A stretch of 64,000 nucleotides of DNA from Ditylenchus dipsaci (lineage: Eukaryota; Nematoda; Chromadorea; Rhabditida; Anguinidae): contig SADC01000876.1 of the NCBI GenBank assembly GCA_004194705.1, positions 62,001 through 126,000 of the forward strand, in the 5' to 3' direction. The notes below the pieces were generated by a model. That model made no database searches. It was not told the origin of the DNA and was given only the letters and a program-made list of their open reading frames with translations. Positions 1 to 13,000 of this stretch are shown piece by piece (positions within the stretch are counted from its first letter, which is position 1; each line of letters begins with the position of its first letter). The position numbers were made by a program, and so were the translations under genes.

Positions 1-1428
1 TGCGTGTTTTGGGAGTTGTTGATTGGGAAGGAGTACAAAGTCCGTAGCTCCTTCCAATAGTCTTATTTACTTGTTTGTTTATTGACTAGGAGTAGTTTTG
101 CCCAATAGATGACTATCATTGATTCCCAGGCCAGAATGTATAAATTAATAGGCTGGGCAAATTAATCGATAAATGGACATTATTAGAAGGCAAAGGTTTA
201 AGAGAGATAATGCAAGCATAGGAGAGCAAGCAGAAAGAGATAGGAGGAACTAAAGTCCAACTTCCAAGTGCTGTTTCTTTACTATCTTCTCATGTGTGTG
301 CTATTTATTTATTGTCGGCGGGGCAGATCCCTTAGTCTAATGAAACGCAAAAGAGCAATTGTGATTGGTGACATGATCACACTCTCTGGATTCGTAAGAC
401 CAAAGACCAACTTTCTCTTTTCACATAAAAACGGTGCTTGATTTTTTCCGTTGTATCTGCTCATTACACAAAATTCTTTCGAGAAAGAAGGTGGGTCGTA
501 ATTCATTTCTGTTTGAATGGGTCTTCCCTAAATCGGCAAAAACGTGACTGCTCTTATGGTTGGAATTTAAATTGTAAACAATTCAGAATCATTCCAAATG
601 TAGGCATTTCTTTTTCAGGGAAATGAGAATTCAGTTTTGCAAACTCTCCTTTTTTTTATTTCGAAAACTTTTACTGGCGCTGCCAATAGAAAGGTCAGAA
701 TATTTTCATTTTAATAAATTTCGAGGGTTGAAATTTTTGGCTTTTAGATTATAATTTTTTTTGTCGCTTACCCCTTTTTAGATAGTCAAGATCCATCCGG
801 GTAATCTTTCCTGTTCGAATATTCTTCCATTCCTTGTCGGAATCTCTACCTTGGCTCTCCATCTCACTTATTTTTTGAGCCTAAATACCGTAAGTCCTCT
901 AATTACCCGACCTCCTCGTTATTCGAAATCATGTTTGTGGGCGACTCCGAACTCAAAATTTTGAAAATAATTACATTTGCTCGAAATAAGGGTATTTTAG
1001 CATAAATATGCTATTTTATGCAGTCATTACTGCTCGTTTGGTGTTGAACATAAGATTTTGACGTAAAATCCATATAAAGAATGAGACTTGGTGTCCTAAA
1101 AATTAAATCGAAAATTTGAAAAACGATGTAGGTAAAATGGCCTAAAAAATTTTGGTGAATGGAATCCCAGAAATTTCGGAAATCCCAATCCCAAATCCCA
1201 CCGGCCCGTAGTCCGAAATCCCAAATCCGCCGGTGAAATTCTTAAAATCCATGAAAAATCAAAAAATTGGAAATTCAAATTTGTTTTTAGTTTTGGAAAC
1301 GAAAAATTTGTTGTAGATTATTAATATTAAAATTAATTTAGCCTTTTCGCAAACTAAACCAGTATGAGCCCATATTATGTCGTAATTGAGAGTAAAAGCA
1401 AGAAAGATAGATGGAAAGAGGAACTATT
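1..1428. other. No gene recognised
   Basis: A/T-rich sequence with only short open frames and no recognisable protein or RNA. It may be eroded repeat; no clean terminal inverted repeat is visible. Confidence 0.5.
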
Positions 1429-1560
1429 GAAATTAAAGGCCATTGCCACCTGTTTTGAATTGTCCCCCGCCAATTCAAATTTTTTCGCCTAATAATTTAA
1501 CTTCTGTACTGATTTTCATTTTGATTTCTAACAAAACAAGGCCTAGAATTTTATTTTGGA
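1429..1560 (+). repeat. Solo end of a TTAA-type MITE
   Basis: It starts TTAAAGGCCATTGCC and continues with the stretch shared by the complete MITEs at 12159 and 25861 (CAATTCAAATTTTT, AACTTCTGTAC, TTTCTAACAAAACAAGGC). The mirrored second half is absent, so this is a half element. Confidence 0.65.
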
Positions 1561-1565
1561 TATGG

Positions 1566-1790
1566 ATTTTTTCTGGTGCAAAAAAATTCTTTTTGGTGCA
1601 AAAAGATTTTTTTTTGGTGCAAAAAAATTTGGTGCAAAAAAGCTCTTTTTTGGTGCAAATATGATCTTTTTTGGTGCAAAAAGATTTTATTTTGGTGCAA
1701 ATCGCCGTGGTGCAAATTGAATTTTTTTGGTGCAAATAATTTTCTTTTTAGTGCAAATCGAATTCTTTTTGGTGCAAATCGTATTCTTTC
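1566..1790 (+). repeat. Tandem T-tract/GGTGCAAA repeat array
   Basis: About a dozen imperfect units of roughly 17-20 bp, each a T-tract followed by TTTGGTGCAAA. Other elements here carry the same design near their ends (TTTTTGGCGCAAA at 3380-3430, TTTTTTGTGGCC at 23218). It is probably the subterminal array of a MULE-like end that lost its partner. Open frames across it merely translate the repeat. Confidence 0.7.
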
Positions 1791-2156
1791 TGGAAAATAT
1801 TTTTTTTGTCAGTATAATACTCGTTTTTGCCCATTGCGTATTTTTTTTTGCCTGTAGGTTTTTAATGGCCGTAGAATATCCGTTTTTGCCCGTAGATTTC
1901 TCTTTTTCTATTTTTTTTCTGCCTGTAGATTTAAAATTTTGCGGAAATTCAAATTTTATGGTCAGAAAAGGACTTAGTTTGCTCAGAATCTTACCCTGAA
2001 ATGGCCAAGTTGGTCTTTTGGGAGTTTATTGTAGGGGGAGTAAACTTATTGCGAAATTTCAATTGCGCGCATCAGATTCCCTTCGCGATTGGCTCAATTT
2101 CTGAAAATCCGAATTCTACCATTTAGAAGCACTCAATGCGGGGGGGGGGCGGTGTT

Positions 2157-3103
2157 ACACTTTATATACGCATCGCCCTAAATCGACAGTTTTCATTCCG
2201 CTAGGCGCACATCTTATTTTTTTATATTAAGTTTACTGACTTCTAGGGCCAAAAACTGCCGATAAATAGATTGCAATCATTAACATCACTGCTTTGCTGT
2301 CAGAAACTGCTTCAATTTTGCGAATTGAAGCAAATGAACATCAGAATGAAAGAAAACCATTCACAATGAGCCGTATTAAATTTTTATAGCCTGAACCTCT
2401 ACGAATTTTATTTATTTATCCACCAACGCTTTTAGTGACTTTTCAGAGTTAGAATTTCATGGTGAATCAGATGAAAATTTTAACAAACCAAAATCAATAC
2501 AGAAAAACAAGGTAGCTAGCGAAGGTTTGAACAAGGAAGGATAAAATATTTTTGAGGAGTAGGATTTCGGTATTATTGTGGCACTGAGATTTTTTAGCAG
2601 TTTTAATTTACATGATCATTTACAGTCATATACTGAAAATAACGCCAAGAAGCAGGGCTACATTTTGTTCCAGAACAATATCAAAATTTTGGTGACAACC
2701 CTGGTGGGAGTGCATGGTATTGGAAATCGTTGGATGTTTTTTGAATTTCAGCTTCAACTTCAAACTAACTTCCTTCTGTTTGATAGCTTAAATGAAAGCC
2801 TAGATTCTTGGCCACATTTCGGTATATAAAAAATGTGACTTCTAAAAAAAGTCAGAAAATTTCAATGTAACTAATCAAAGAAAACCCTGAAAACTTAGCA
2901 TTTTAATTTAGCCTACTTCAGCCTGAATACAAGTTTCAGTAGGCGTAAAAGCATACTCTTTTAATCTTGTTGGATAGTCAAGAGTGTGAGGATCATTTTG
3001 ACACTAAACTTGTAAATAAAAGGAGAGAAAAAAGGTGTGCAGCCGGTGGTAGTCGAACCTGTGACTTAGGCACTGCGTGTATGAAGTATACCTCACCCTT
3101 TAA
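2157..3103. mobile_element. TIR element R, copy 1 (tRNA B-box in the TIR)
   Basis: The left end carries ACTTTATATACGCATCGCC. The right end, read in reverse, carries CTAAGTCACAGGTTCGACTA then GGCTGCACACC and a T-rich tract. Copy 2 (49605-52840) has the same end modules and shares blocks of the interior, such as AAAACAAGGTAGCTAGCGAAG, in opposite orientation. The GGTTCGACTACC block resembles a tRNA B box. An outer inverted pair with GCGCGCATCAGAATCCC-like sequence lies at about 2068-2130 and 3150-3235. No transposase was seen. Confidence 0.6.
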
Positions 3104-3437
3104 AACTATTACCAATTAGTATTTAGGTACCCTGAACTAATAATAAAGTTGGTTCTAAATGGCGGAATCCGGATTCTGAGAGATTGAGCCGATCGAAAAG
3201 GGATTCTGATGCGCGCAATCTAATTTACGCGCAATATAAGCGTTCTACCTGATCGGTTGAACGTTTTCTGCCTACTTTTTAAAAGTAGGATAAGGTCTTC
3301 CATATCAGATTTGACATGAAACGAGTGAAACAAGGGCGATTTTCAAAAAATTGCTAGTCCCCTTTTAATTTTGGACAATACTTTTTTCTGGCGCAAAAAC
3401 ACTTTTTTTTTGGCGCAAATATACTTTTTTTGGCTTG

Positions 3438-4597
3438 ACTTTACTTGACATACCCCCCCCCCCACGGCTGACCCACTTTTGATGACAATTTTGAAAAACC
3501 GATTGCATATTCGTGTTTCTCGACCCGATTTAGGCGCGAATTTACCAATCGTTTCCGGTAAAGTGAAAAAAAAAATTTTTTCAACCCACAGGGGTGTATC
3601 ATGGATTTTAGCGACGAATAGAGGTTCAAAAGAATAGAGTTTTTTTTACTTTTGTGGTTGCAGCGTCGTCGCTGCAACCACAACCCCTAAATCGAAGTTA
3701 TGAAATGACCATGATACGGGTATAATGGTTTTTGTTGGTAATTTTTATTCAATGTCGTTTCTTCACAAAAATTTTATATCCGAGTTGTGTGTATTCAGTA
3801 CTCAAAATGACCGCTGCAGGCTAGCAAACATTTTAATGATAAGAAGTCCGGTAAAGTGAAAAAATTTTTTTTTTCAAACTACAGGGGGGGGTATCATGGA
3901 TTTTAGTCAAAATTTGAAAATTTTGAATTCGCGCCTTTTGAATTTTGAAGGATTAAGGGCTGTATTGGAGGGGAAGGGAATAAAAGGGGCCACTTTTATG
4001 GCAGAACGTTAGAAAAAACATATATTGGTATATTCTGGCTGTCTTACCATGTTTTTAACTGAGCCGCGGCAAAAAGAGCCTCTATATGCATTTTATGATC
4101 AAGAGTACTTCTCGGAATCATGTCTAAGGACCTTCGGGGCGCACCACCTTCGGGGGCGCAGGGGGCTTGGAGTCGGGATGCGCAAACACATATACCTTAG
4201 GCACAAATCACTCGTAAGTGACTCTGGATGCATGAAAAAGCATGCATACCAGAGTTTATTTATGCGGTAGGCCCCAGTATTCAAAACTATGTTCAACATC
4301 TTCTTGATAAGAACATCTTCTTGTTAACCCTGTGTGATTAGTGGCCCCTTTTATTCCCTTCTTTTCCCAATACAGCCTTAATCCCTTCAAAATTCAAAAG
4401 GCGCGAATTTAAATTTTTCAAATTTTGACTAAAATCCATGATACACCCCCTGTGGGTTGAAAAAAAATTTTTTTTCACTTTACCGGAAACGATTGGTAAA
4501 TTCGCGCCTAAATCGGGGTCGAGAAACACGAATATGCAATCGGTTTTTCAAAATTGTCATCAAAAGTGGGTCAGCCGTGGGGGGGTCAAGTAAAGTG
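3438..4597. mobile_element. ACTTTACTTG-TIR element, copy 1
   Basis: Long inverted arms start ACTTTACTTG followed by a C-run and ACGGCTGACCCACTTT, then AACCGATTGCATATTCGTG. The middle holds the G/C-rich core hairpin (GCAGGGGGCTTGG, with TAAACTCTGGTATGC) that also occurs at 13500, 15370 and 53400. The left arm contains a partial internal duplication. Copy 2 lies in PEPCK intron 9. Confidence 0.7.
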
Positions 4598-4639
4598 TTA
4601 CCACTTTTTTTGGCGCAAATTTTTGTTTTGTGTCATTTT

Positions 4640-4905
4640 ATTGAAAATTTTCAACTTTTGTGAAAAGTTTTAACATCATCATGTAGCCCTGCAACTCTAG
4701 TTTCTAATGAGGTTTTATTTATTGCATCGTCTGAAAAAAATGTAACGCAAAAAGGTCAAAGTATGAACAAAATTAGAGCAACAATTATTTTCATACTTTC
4801 ACTTTTTTGTATTACATTTTTTCGAAATGATGCAATAAATGATACCTCATTAGAAACTAGAGTCGCAGGGCTACATGATATTGTTGAAGCTTTTCACAAA
4901 AATTG
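4640..4905. repeat. Fold-back with TGTAGCCCTG core
   Basis: Left arm: TGTAGCCCTGCAACTCTAGT then TTCTAATGAGG. The right arm mirrors it (CCTCATTAGAAACTAGAG, CAGGGCTACATGAT). Relatives are at 40180, 49340 and 57250, each inside another element. No coding capacity. Confidence 0.7.
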
Positions 4906-5072
4906 AAAATTTTCAATCTAATAACACAAAACAAAAATGTGCGCCAAAAAAGTATATTTGCGCCAAAAAAGTGTTTTGCGCCAGAAAAACGTATTGTCCC
5001 TTAATTTTCGATGTAACGCGCTGGTATGTCCCTTTTAATAAATGCATTTTGAGACTATTGAAGAGAAATGCT

Positions 5073-6800
5073 TTGCTCACAGTGTTTGGTCGTGGTCGTA
5101 GTCGATATGAGTGTGAGCATGGTCTATGTCGAGGTCGTGGTCGAGGTCGATGTCGCTCACACTCCTTGGTCGAGGTTGATATCACATCGACCACGGTCGA
5201 TATTCAATTTCTTCAAATCAATTCTTTGTCGTGTGGAAAATATTCTGCACGATACAAAAAACACGAAAAATTAAAAATTCATCTTCAAATACATAAAATT
5301 TGTCATTTTTTCCAATTTTTTTTGTCCTGATTACCTCGACCGTGACATTTACCACGACCTCGACCAAGGAGTGTGAGCATCATCGACCTCGACCGCGACC
5401 TCGACCAAGGGTTGCAAGCCAGGGTCTCGGTTTCGTAGCTTCACGATTTTTCAACGTTTTTAATAAATTTTGCACCTAAGGGGATTCGAACCAGCAACCT
5501 GGACCATGATTAAATAAAGCTTTACAACAATACCCTTCCTGTAAGAATTACCGAGAACCCATCGAAAGATGGCTTAAAGCCAGAAATGACTGTTTTCGGG
5601 GGTTTACCATAAGAGAGTATTGCTTACCATAAGAGAGTATTTGCTTTTGAGTATTGCCAAAAAGCCAATGGGTGTATCGAAATTTCAGTCCGTCGGGCTG
5701 AAAGGCTCAGTTTTCCACACTTAAGCCCGTTTCCAATGAGCGGATTTTTCATTCACTCTCAATCTGACTCGCACTCTCAGTGTGTACCCAACAGGAAAAA
5801 TTGCCTCTCAATCTGACTTTCACTCTCACTCCCATTTTCAGTGTAACCAATGAGTTTTTTTAATCTCACTCTCACTTTCAGTGAAAATCTCGCGGGAATT
5901 TCAATTTTTCAGTCTGAACCAACCAAACCAAGTGGTCGTCCACTTGTAGCAAAAAAAATTATTTTTGGGTTTCAGAACCTGTTTTTTGGACTGATTCGGG
6001 CATGCTGAAGATGGTTCGATCTCAAAAAGTACCATACAAAACCTTATTTAACTATTATCAAACCATCTTCAGCTTGTCCGAATCAGTCCAGAAAACAGGT
6101 TTTGGAGCCCAATACTAAGAAAATCGCTCCAAGTGGACGACCACTTGGTATGGTTGGTTCAGACTAAGAAATTAAAATTCCGGCAAAGCCTTCTCTTCAT
6201 TGCAAGATTGCTCAGAACCCACTCCAGGCAAAAGTAATTGGTTGTAATTGACCAGAATTTGACACTAATCCACCGTGAACTACTCCAAACCATCCAAATC
6301 TGAAATTTGGGCGATAAGCCCATCGAACTGGAATTGTGATCTGCTCAATTGAATTTTCACGAAAAGTTTATCCTCTTTAGTGAAGCCCAAATACCGATTA
6401 TTTTGCTTTTTGGTCACTCTGGAGTGGGCTCTGAGCGATCTTGAAAAGGAGAGAGGATTGTGTAGAGCATCATATACTCATAACTAAGGTTGCTGGGTCG
6501 AATCCCTATGGGTGCAAAATAACTTTAAATTTTCGCATTAGGTTTAGGGAGTTGCCAGTGTGGTTACGGGTGCTTTGAAGCGGTTTAGGGCAGTGTGAGA
6601 CAGATCACCCCCATCTAAAAACATGTTCAAAGCATGTCTTGGCAAAACCAACCACTTATTATTTGGCTTGAAATCATTCACAGAAGATGAAATAAGCCAT
6701 TTTTGGACTGAATAAATCGATTACTAGCGTTTTGTTTGAATTTTTGACTGTGAGCACACATCGATCTCGAACACGACATCGACCAAGGACTGTGAGCAAG
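5073..6800. mobile_element. TIR element with GGTCG/CGACC repeat arms
   Basis: The ends match as inverted repeats: TTGCTCACAGT and TTGGTCG on the left, CGACCAAGGACTGTGAGCAA on the right. Left-arm hexamer-like repeats (GGTCGTGGTCG at 5085-5200) recur at 5330-5410 as CCACGACCTCGACC. It also holds inverted tRNA-B-box-like segments (GGATTCGAACC at 5481, GGTCGAATCCC at 6496) and a fold-back at 5918-6170. An Arg/Gly-rich open frame across the array is a repeat artefact. Confidence 0.6.
5918..6170. repeat. Fold-back carrying the AAGTGG palindrome
   Basis: Arms begin TCTGAACCAACCAAACCAAG and contain AAGTGGTCGTCCACTTG, then TTCAGAACCTGTTTT and GATTCGGGCATGCTGAAGAT. The right arm is the mirror. The same arm sequence recurs at about 23960/25445, 43478-43720, 45960-46290 and 56465-56570, and inside the TIRs of the OTU-bearing elements. 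Confidence 0.75.
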
Positions 6801-7020
6801 GGGAAAGAAAAAATTTAGAGAAAGTCAGCTTGGGAGAGCAAGGTACAATTTTAGTTTATGGTGGTTCTTATCAGTTTCAGATATATGTGCCTACCAATAC
6901 CTGTCAGACTCAATAATTAGAGTTACATTTTTAGCATTAATTCTGTACGTTTTAGAACTTAAGAAACTATTCTCTCGATCTAGGAAATAGTATTAACGAA
7001 AGTTGGCTACAAAATCTGCT

Positions 7021-7030
7021 CTATTTTCAG
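7021..7030 (+). promoter_or_regulatory. 3' splice site just upstream of the PEPCK ATG
   Basis: CTATTTTCAG ends 27 nt before the start codon. In a nematode this fits an SL trans-splice acceptor; it could equally be the end of a 5'-UTR intron. Comparable acceptors lie 52 and 33 nt upstream of the alpha-tubulin and SPCS3 ATGs. Confidence 0.45.
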
Positions 7031-7057
7031 TCAGCAATTACAATTATAAATTGCTCA

Positions 7058-10000
7058 ATGGCTTCAACAAACCCAAATTTTCTGACTCCTTACAAGCAGA
7101 CTGGTGTGGACGCCTCTTCTTCACTACGTCAAATCAGTGAAGATGCATTTTATGTGGTCAATGAGGTCGTCACCAAAAGACTTGGTCACATGCCATCCTT
7201 AAGGTAAATCATGCGAGTTGGATATTGGTCTTTCAAATTGTAATTCTTAGTTTGTTAAAAGATCGTTTAGGTTAATCGAGACGAATTTTTTCATCACCTA
7301 GAATCCTCTTTTTTATTTCAAAAATATACGAAAATATATTTTTTAAATTGTTTTTGTAATTAATTGAAAAAAATTTAATTCACTTAAAATTTTAAATTTC
7401 CCGCAATACTTAATGCAAATGTTCAGCCTAAATTGTAAAATGATGGAGACATGAAAGTTTTCTAAAAATTTGAATTCCGCCAAAAATGTATTAATGGCTA
7501 CTCAGCGCGTAAATACTTTGGCTCAATTGCGAGCTAAATATTGATTAATTATGTTCTGCTTTCAAGAAGCTTTTGTACGACAAAAATCACCGGATTCCCA
7601 GAAAAGAGGCTAGATGCACGTCGGACTACGCCAGATTTACGATTAATTTGGTTTTTAAAACGAAAAAGCGCCATTTTTAAGATAAAAAGGAGTCAGATTT
7701 TCGACAAAATATGCCATTTTGTCAATTCAACCTCCTATATTTCAGCTTTGTTATGAGATATAAAGTTTGCTAAATGATATGAGAAAATTAGAGATTTAGA
7801 GGTTTTTAATTTAAATTAACGCCTTTTTTAATTCAGTGACATGCTGGTAAAATTCAGAATTTGGAAGATTCCGTTACAACCAAAAAATATTTTTGGGGGT
7901 GAAAAAGCTGTTTCCCTCGCATTAAAAATTGCCACTGCGGTCAACCACAATGGCCCTTTTAAATTGATTTTTTGAAAACCCTTGCACACCCGCTTGTTAT
8001 TGTTTAGGGTGATTTCCACCTGTTGCCTTTCAAAGTCCAGCGATTTGTGGCGGAGAAAGCAGAGTTGTGTCGTCCAGAGGCATCTTCATCTGCGATGGCT
8101 CAGAACATGAGGCAGAAGAGATAGTGGCCATGCTGATTGAGAGGGGTATGCTCACTGAGCTCAAAGCATACGAAAATAACTACCTCTGTCGTTAGTCATT
8201 TAAGGCTATGTTAATATTAAAACATAATTAATTTTAGGCACTGACCCAAAGGATGTAGCTCGGGTGGAGAGCAAAACCTGGATGGTCACCAGAGACAAGT
8301 ACCAGGTACCTTTTGAAATTGATTTTGACTGTTTCTGCACGATCTTTATTTCGACTAAAAGTTTTTTGCACCAGCATTTAGTCCCATCCTTCTAATTTGA
8401 AATGTAGTATCAAGTGGCTCAAAATCATTAAGCTTTTTGTAAAATTAGAAAAGTTTGGAAAAACAACTGGCAAAATCAAAATTCGCGTGATTTTTAAAAC
8501 TACATTATACTACTAAACATTCCAAAAGCTGGGGCAAAAATGTTAAATCAAAGCCGGGACCGAACCTGGGGGATGCCAGCTTAAAAGACCCTGTCTCTTC
8601 CTTATCATGGCAATTAGAAAGGTTTGAATACGCGCGGGGACCACATAGATTTTGTCAATAATGTTTTCGAATTATTGTTTGCTTGCACTTAAAATATTTT
8701 TCCTGCAAAAACTGTTTTTTTATTCATTAATTTTTTCAATATGTTAAACCATCCACTAGTCGAGCCAACGTTGCGTGACATTGTGATCGTTATCCGACTT
8801 TCACTGCTCCACAACTTTCACTGTATTACCTGTGATTGATATCGAATAGAACATAACGTTCAAAATTATAAATGCTAACGAAAAAAATTCAAAATTTATG
8901 TGGTCCAGCGCGCATTCTAGCATGGGGACAATTTAGGCATGGGGATAAATGCTGTAGAATATTTAAAAAATTTGCCAAGAAAATTCAAACATTTTCCGAA
9001 AACTTGGTGTGTACAAAACTTATCAAAAAAAAAATTCCGTAAATAGCTGCTTGTGCCACCAAAAACTTCTCTCCAACTTTTTTTACAAATTTTTTTCTTT
9101 TTTTAATTTTTTCAAATCTGCGAAGAAACTTTTTCTTATAAACAAAAAGTTGCAAAAGTCAAGTCATACAGTGTCAAAAGTTGATGTTCGTACTATTTTT
9201 ACCTCCCCTGTTAACAATCTAATTACTTTTGCAGACAGTCACCCATACAGCAGAAGGTGTGGAACCAATTATGGGTCACTGGATGTCGCCAATGGAATTC
9301 GGAGGAGAACTTGACTCACGTTTTCCAGGCTGTATGGCAGGCCGAGTCATGTATGTGATTCCGTTCAGCATGGGTCCTATTGGCAGTCCCTCTCCAAGAT
9401 TGGCATACAAGTAGGTGCTACTATTAACTTGTTTGAATAAGTGTAGTTATTTGCAACTTTTTATGACTTATACTTTTCGGTCGATTTATTAATCAATATT
9501 AATCAAAAAGTCATAAAGTCAACTAAAAATTTCAAAGATTTTCATTTTTCGCCTTGGTCACTCAGTGATCCTGAAAAGTCAAAATTTTTAAATTTCTAAC
9601 AAACTTAAAGTATTTAAATTTCCACCAAATTTCGAATTTCTATTATTTCGTTTTCTAGCAACTCACTTAAAATAAAGTTCTGTAACTTTGTAGTTTAATT
9701 AAGGCCACCTCGACCCCTCAGGAGACGGAAAACTGAGAATTTGAGCTCAAATGAAAGCCCACGATGTGCTGAGTACGATAGCACTGAATTTGGCCACTTT
9801 TCGTTAATGGTTCGCTGAGCGATGACCTTCCGAAGCTAGGTACTCAGAAAACCAGTAAATTTCTTAGAACGATATATTAATGAAAATTTGAGCTTATTCG
9901 GCGCAGAGTTAGTTGCTCTTTTTAAGGAGTACAAGAAATCTACAATCTGTTGCAAATTTTGGCAAAAAGAAGTGTACTTTTTTTCAAAAAGTAAGAATTT

Positions 10001-13000
10001 TTCAAACACTAATTTTTGGCAAAATAACCACCATAAAAATCTGAAATCGGCGTAGGTAGAAGGACAGTTCGCGTCGGGGACAGTTCGCGTCGGTTTTTTC
10101 AAACTATTATTTTATATTTTTGTCTAGAAAATAATCCTTGTTGTTTCAAATACTATCTATAAACCAACTGGAGTTCTGCTGGACCTTCTATGCAACAATA
10201 AAACCAGGTGGTCGTCCAATTGGTTCGAGTTTTTTTTCGTTTTTCAGTTTTCAAAACTTGTTCTTACTACTAATTCGAGCATTTTAAGAATAGTTTGACA
10301 GTAGTAAAATGCCGTTATATATGCTATTTTTTAAGTTTTCTTGAATTGACAGAAAACTGTTGCAAAGCGTCTAAGAAGAACTGTTGTCAGTTCTTCTTTC
10401 TATAAATTATAATTTTATATATTTTAGTCATAACAAGTTAGCTACACCGCATTTGAATTAGATCAGAATATTATATGATGTGAAATATGAAGTGATTCGG
10501 TTTATTGAACTACAGAGCAGTATCAACAATAACGGAAAATAACATTTGAATAACGGTGTAAGTGATTAAAATGTGTAAGACCCTTCTTTCTTCTCGTGCA
10601 GAACCACATCAAAGTGCTCATAGCTTTATCGAATAATAGAGCTGCCAACGCTCAGATTCAGCGGAGTATCCACCTAGATTTTCAATATTTATTTTGTCGA
10701 ACTATTCTAAACCACTTTCTCTTTTGTCGTCGGCAGAAAAGTAAGCATACTGACTTGACCAGTGCGGCTTGTAGAGGATGGAGTTGCGTTTGAAGAGTTT
10801 TGCGGCCATCTTTGGACCAGCCCCATTCTCCCGTATTTTGGTGCAGCGCAACATACTGTGCAATTTCTTTTGGAGTGCCAAATAGAAGCAACGCACAATC
10901 TTCGTCTCGACTATCTAGAAGCTTTTCCATCATGTTTTTACGCACTTCAAGATGCTGGTGCTGATTCTCATTGACATGCCGAGAGATTTGGGCTACTAAG
11001 TTTCACATTTTTTATTGACACAATAATTTTACCGGTGGAGACAGTTTCTGTCACCTTCAATTATCAAGAACTTCTGCGTCTCATTGTCTTGCCATTCAAA
11101 GTGAACTCTTTTGCTTGCTGAGGTGACTTCAACGATTTAATTTTCTTGCTCTTCTAAAATAAAATCTTGGTGAATCCAAAATAAATGAAGCGCTTACTAT
11201 CAGGCTCTCGAAATAACATAGATAATGGCATTTTGTCACTATCAAACATCTTCAGAATGGTAAAATTAGTAAAGAAAAGAAATTTTGAAAACTGAAAAAC
11301 AAAAGAAAAAATTCCGAAACCAAGTGGATAACCACCTGGTTTTATTGGGGCATAGAACATCCAGCGGAACTCCGTTTGGTTTATAGATAGTATTTGAATC
11401 AACAAGGATAATTTCAAGACAAAATTATAAAAAAAAAATTCTGAAAAAGCTGAAAAAGAAAGCTGAAAAAAAGAAACTTCTTAAAGGGGCATGCCCGTGC
11501 GTTAAGGCGCGAACCAGCAGTTTTTTCGAATTTTTCGAATCGTCCCATTTTTCACTCGTTCTGCGTCAAATCTGATATAGATGACGTTTTACTGGTTCTA
11601 AAAACTAGACAGAAAACTTAAAATATCTAGACGAGAACGAATGTAAAAATTTATCGAGAAAGAAATGAACTGCTGGTTCGCGCCTTTTCTCCCCATCGGG
11701 CACGATCATGCCCTTTAAGAGCTGCATTTTGAGTTTCATATTTCAAATTCCTTTCAGGACAATAAGTATTTGAATTACCAATTATTGTGTTGTTTGAAAG
11801 TTTATTCTCGTGAGAGGAATTCGAAATACGACATTCAAGATTCACAATTCGTTCAGAATTTCCAGGTTTGTTTACGTCAAAAACTCAAAAGAGTTAGGAC
11901 GACTCGTCTTGCCTCCCCCAACTTTTTTCGTAAAGTTTTTGTCAGAAAGATTCAGAATGAAATTCTTTGTCTTGTCTTTTTGATGCACTAAAATTCAGGA
12001 TGGTGTAGGTCGATTTTTGGAATGGAAAATTTCGCGTCATCTAAAATTTGAAATTTTTTACTTTTATTGGACCACAAAGAGGAGGATGAGGGCTAAAATT
12101 TCACATTTTCGGCGAATCTATTTTTATATAAAAAATTGACTAAATTGTGAGTGTTTAAAGGACCATGGTTTTGCGCACAGCGGTTGTCCCCTGCCAATTC
12201 AAAAATTTTCACAACCATTGAAGTTCTGTTCGGATTTTTCAACTTAGTTTCTAACAAAACAAGGCTTAGAATTTAATTTTAGGTATAGTTTTGTTAGAAA
12301 CCAAGTTGAAAAATCCTAACAGAAGTTCAATGGTTAATAAAAAGATTTGAATTGGCGGGGACAACCGCTGTGCGCAAAAACCATGGTCCTTTAATTCCAT
12401 CGAAAAAAGTTTCAAATAGCTAGGTTGTCGAGTGCCTGAAATTTTCAGGTCCGATATCCGTATTTCGGGTAGGACTCTAAATTTTGAAACCCAGAATTTT
12501 TCAGATTTCAACTTCAATTATTCAAATGATGGGTATCCAACTCGGAAAAATAGCCTAACTTATTGAATAACCCAATAATACAAGAGCAATTGTGTTTATT
12601 CAGGATGGGATGGAATTCTAATTTCCGGCTCTTTTGTCTTCAATTTCCGAAAATGGTACAAATTTCGGAAATATCGGAAGAAATAGTTGATTTGGAAAAA
12701 AACATTTTTGATTTTTTTGTAAATTTGTTTAATTTCTTTCGGTTTCCGCCACTTTTTTTCTTCTAATTTCCGACTTCTAGTTCCGATTTTCGTTCTGACT
12801 TTTCTTAGTCTTCCGTCCCATCCCTGGTGTTAAGCGTGTTGCGTTTAGTTGACTGACTCCAACTATGTGGTGTTGTCCATGCGCATCATGACCAGAGTGT
12901 CACCAGAAGTGCTAGATAGTCTGGGAGATAAAGACTTTGTCCGGGCATACACTCCGTAGGCCTTCCGCGTCCAGTTAAACGTTAGTTTGACTCGCTAATT

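Larger units (their letters stand above)
3373..4999. mobile_element. Non-autonomous MULE-like element (GGCGCAAA arms) holding nested repeats
   Basis: The left end GGACAATACTTTTTTCTGGC is mirrored on the right (GCCAGAAAAACGTATTGTCC). Both arms contain repeated TTTTTGGCGCAAA units. Flanking 9-mers are TTTAATTTT (3364-3372) and CTTAATTTT (5000-5008), 8 of 9 identical, which is the MULE target-duplication length. The inside is filled by the 3438-4597 element and the 4640-4905 fold-back. A 26-bp hairpin with stem GGTTGCAGCG lies at 3656-3681. Confidence 0.7.
8191..12848. other. Content of PEPCK introns 2-4
   Basis: Introns 2 and 3 hold no recognisable repeat, apart from a B-box-like GGACCGAACCTGGGG near 8560. 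Intron 4 (9411-12848) contains the OTU-bearing element remnant (10062-11440) and two TTAA-type MITEs (11485-11714, 12159-12390). The remainder is A/T-rich and unrecognised. Confidence 0.6.

Noticed and set aside
4875..5330. Arg/Gly/Cys-rich open frame of about 150 codons
   Set aside because: It translates a GGTCG-type repeat array inside a transposon arm; no conserved domain.
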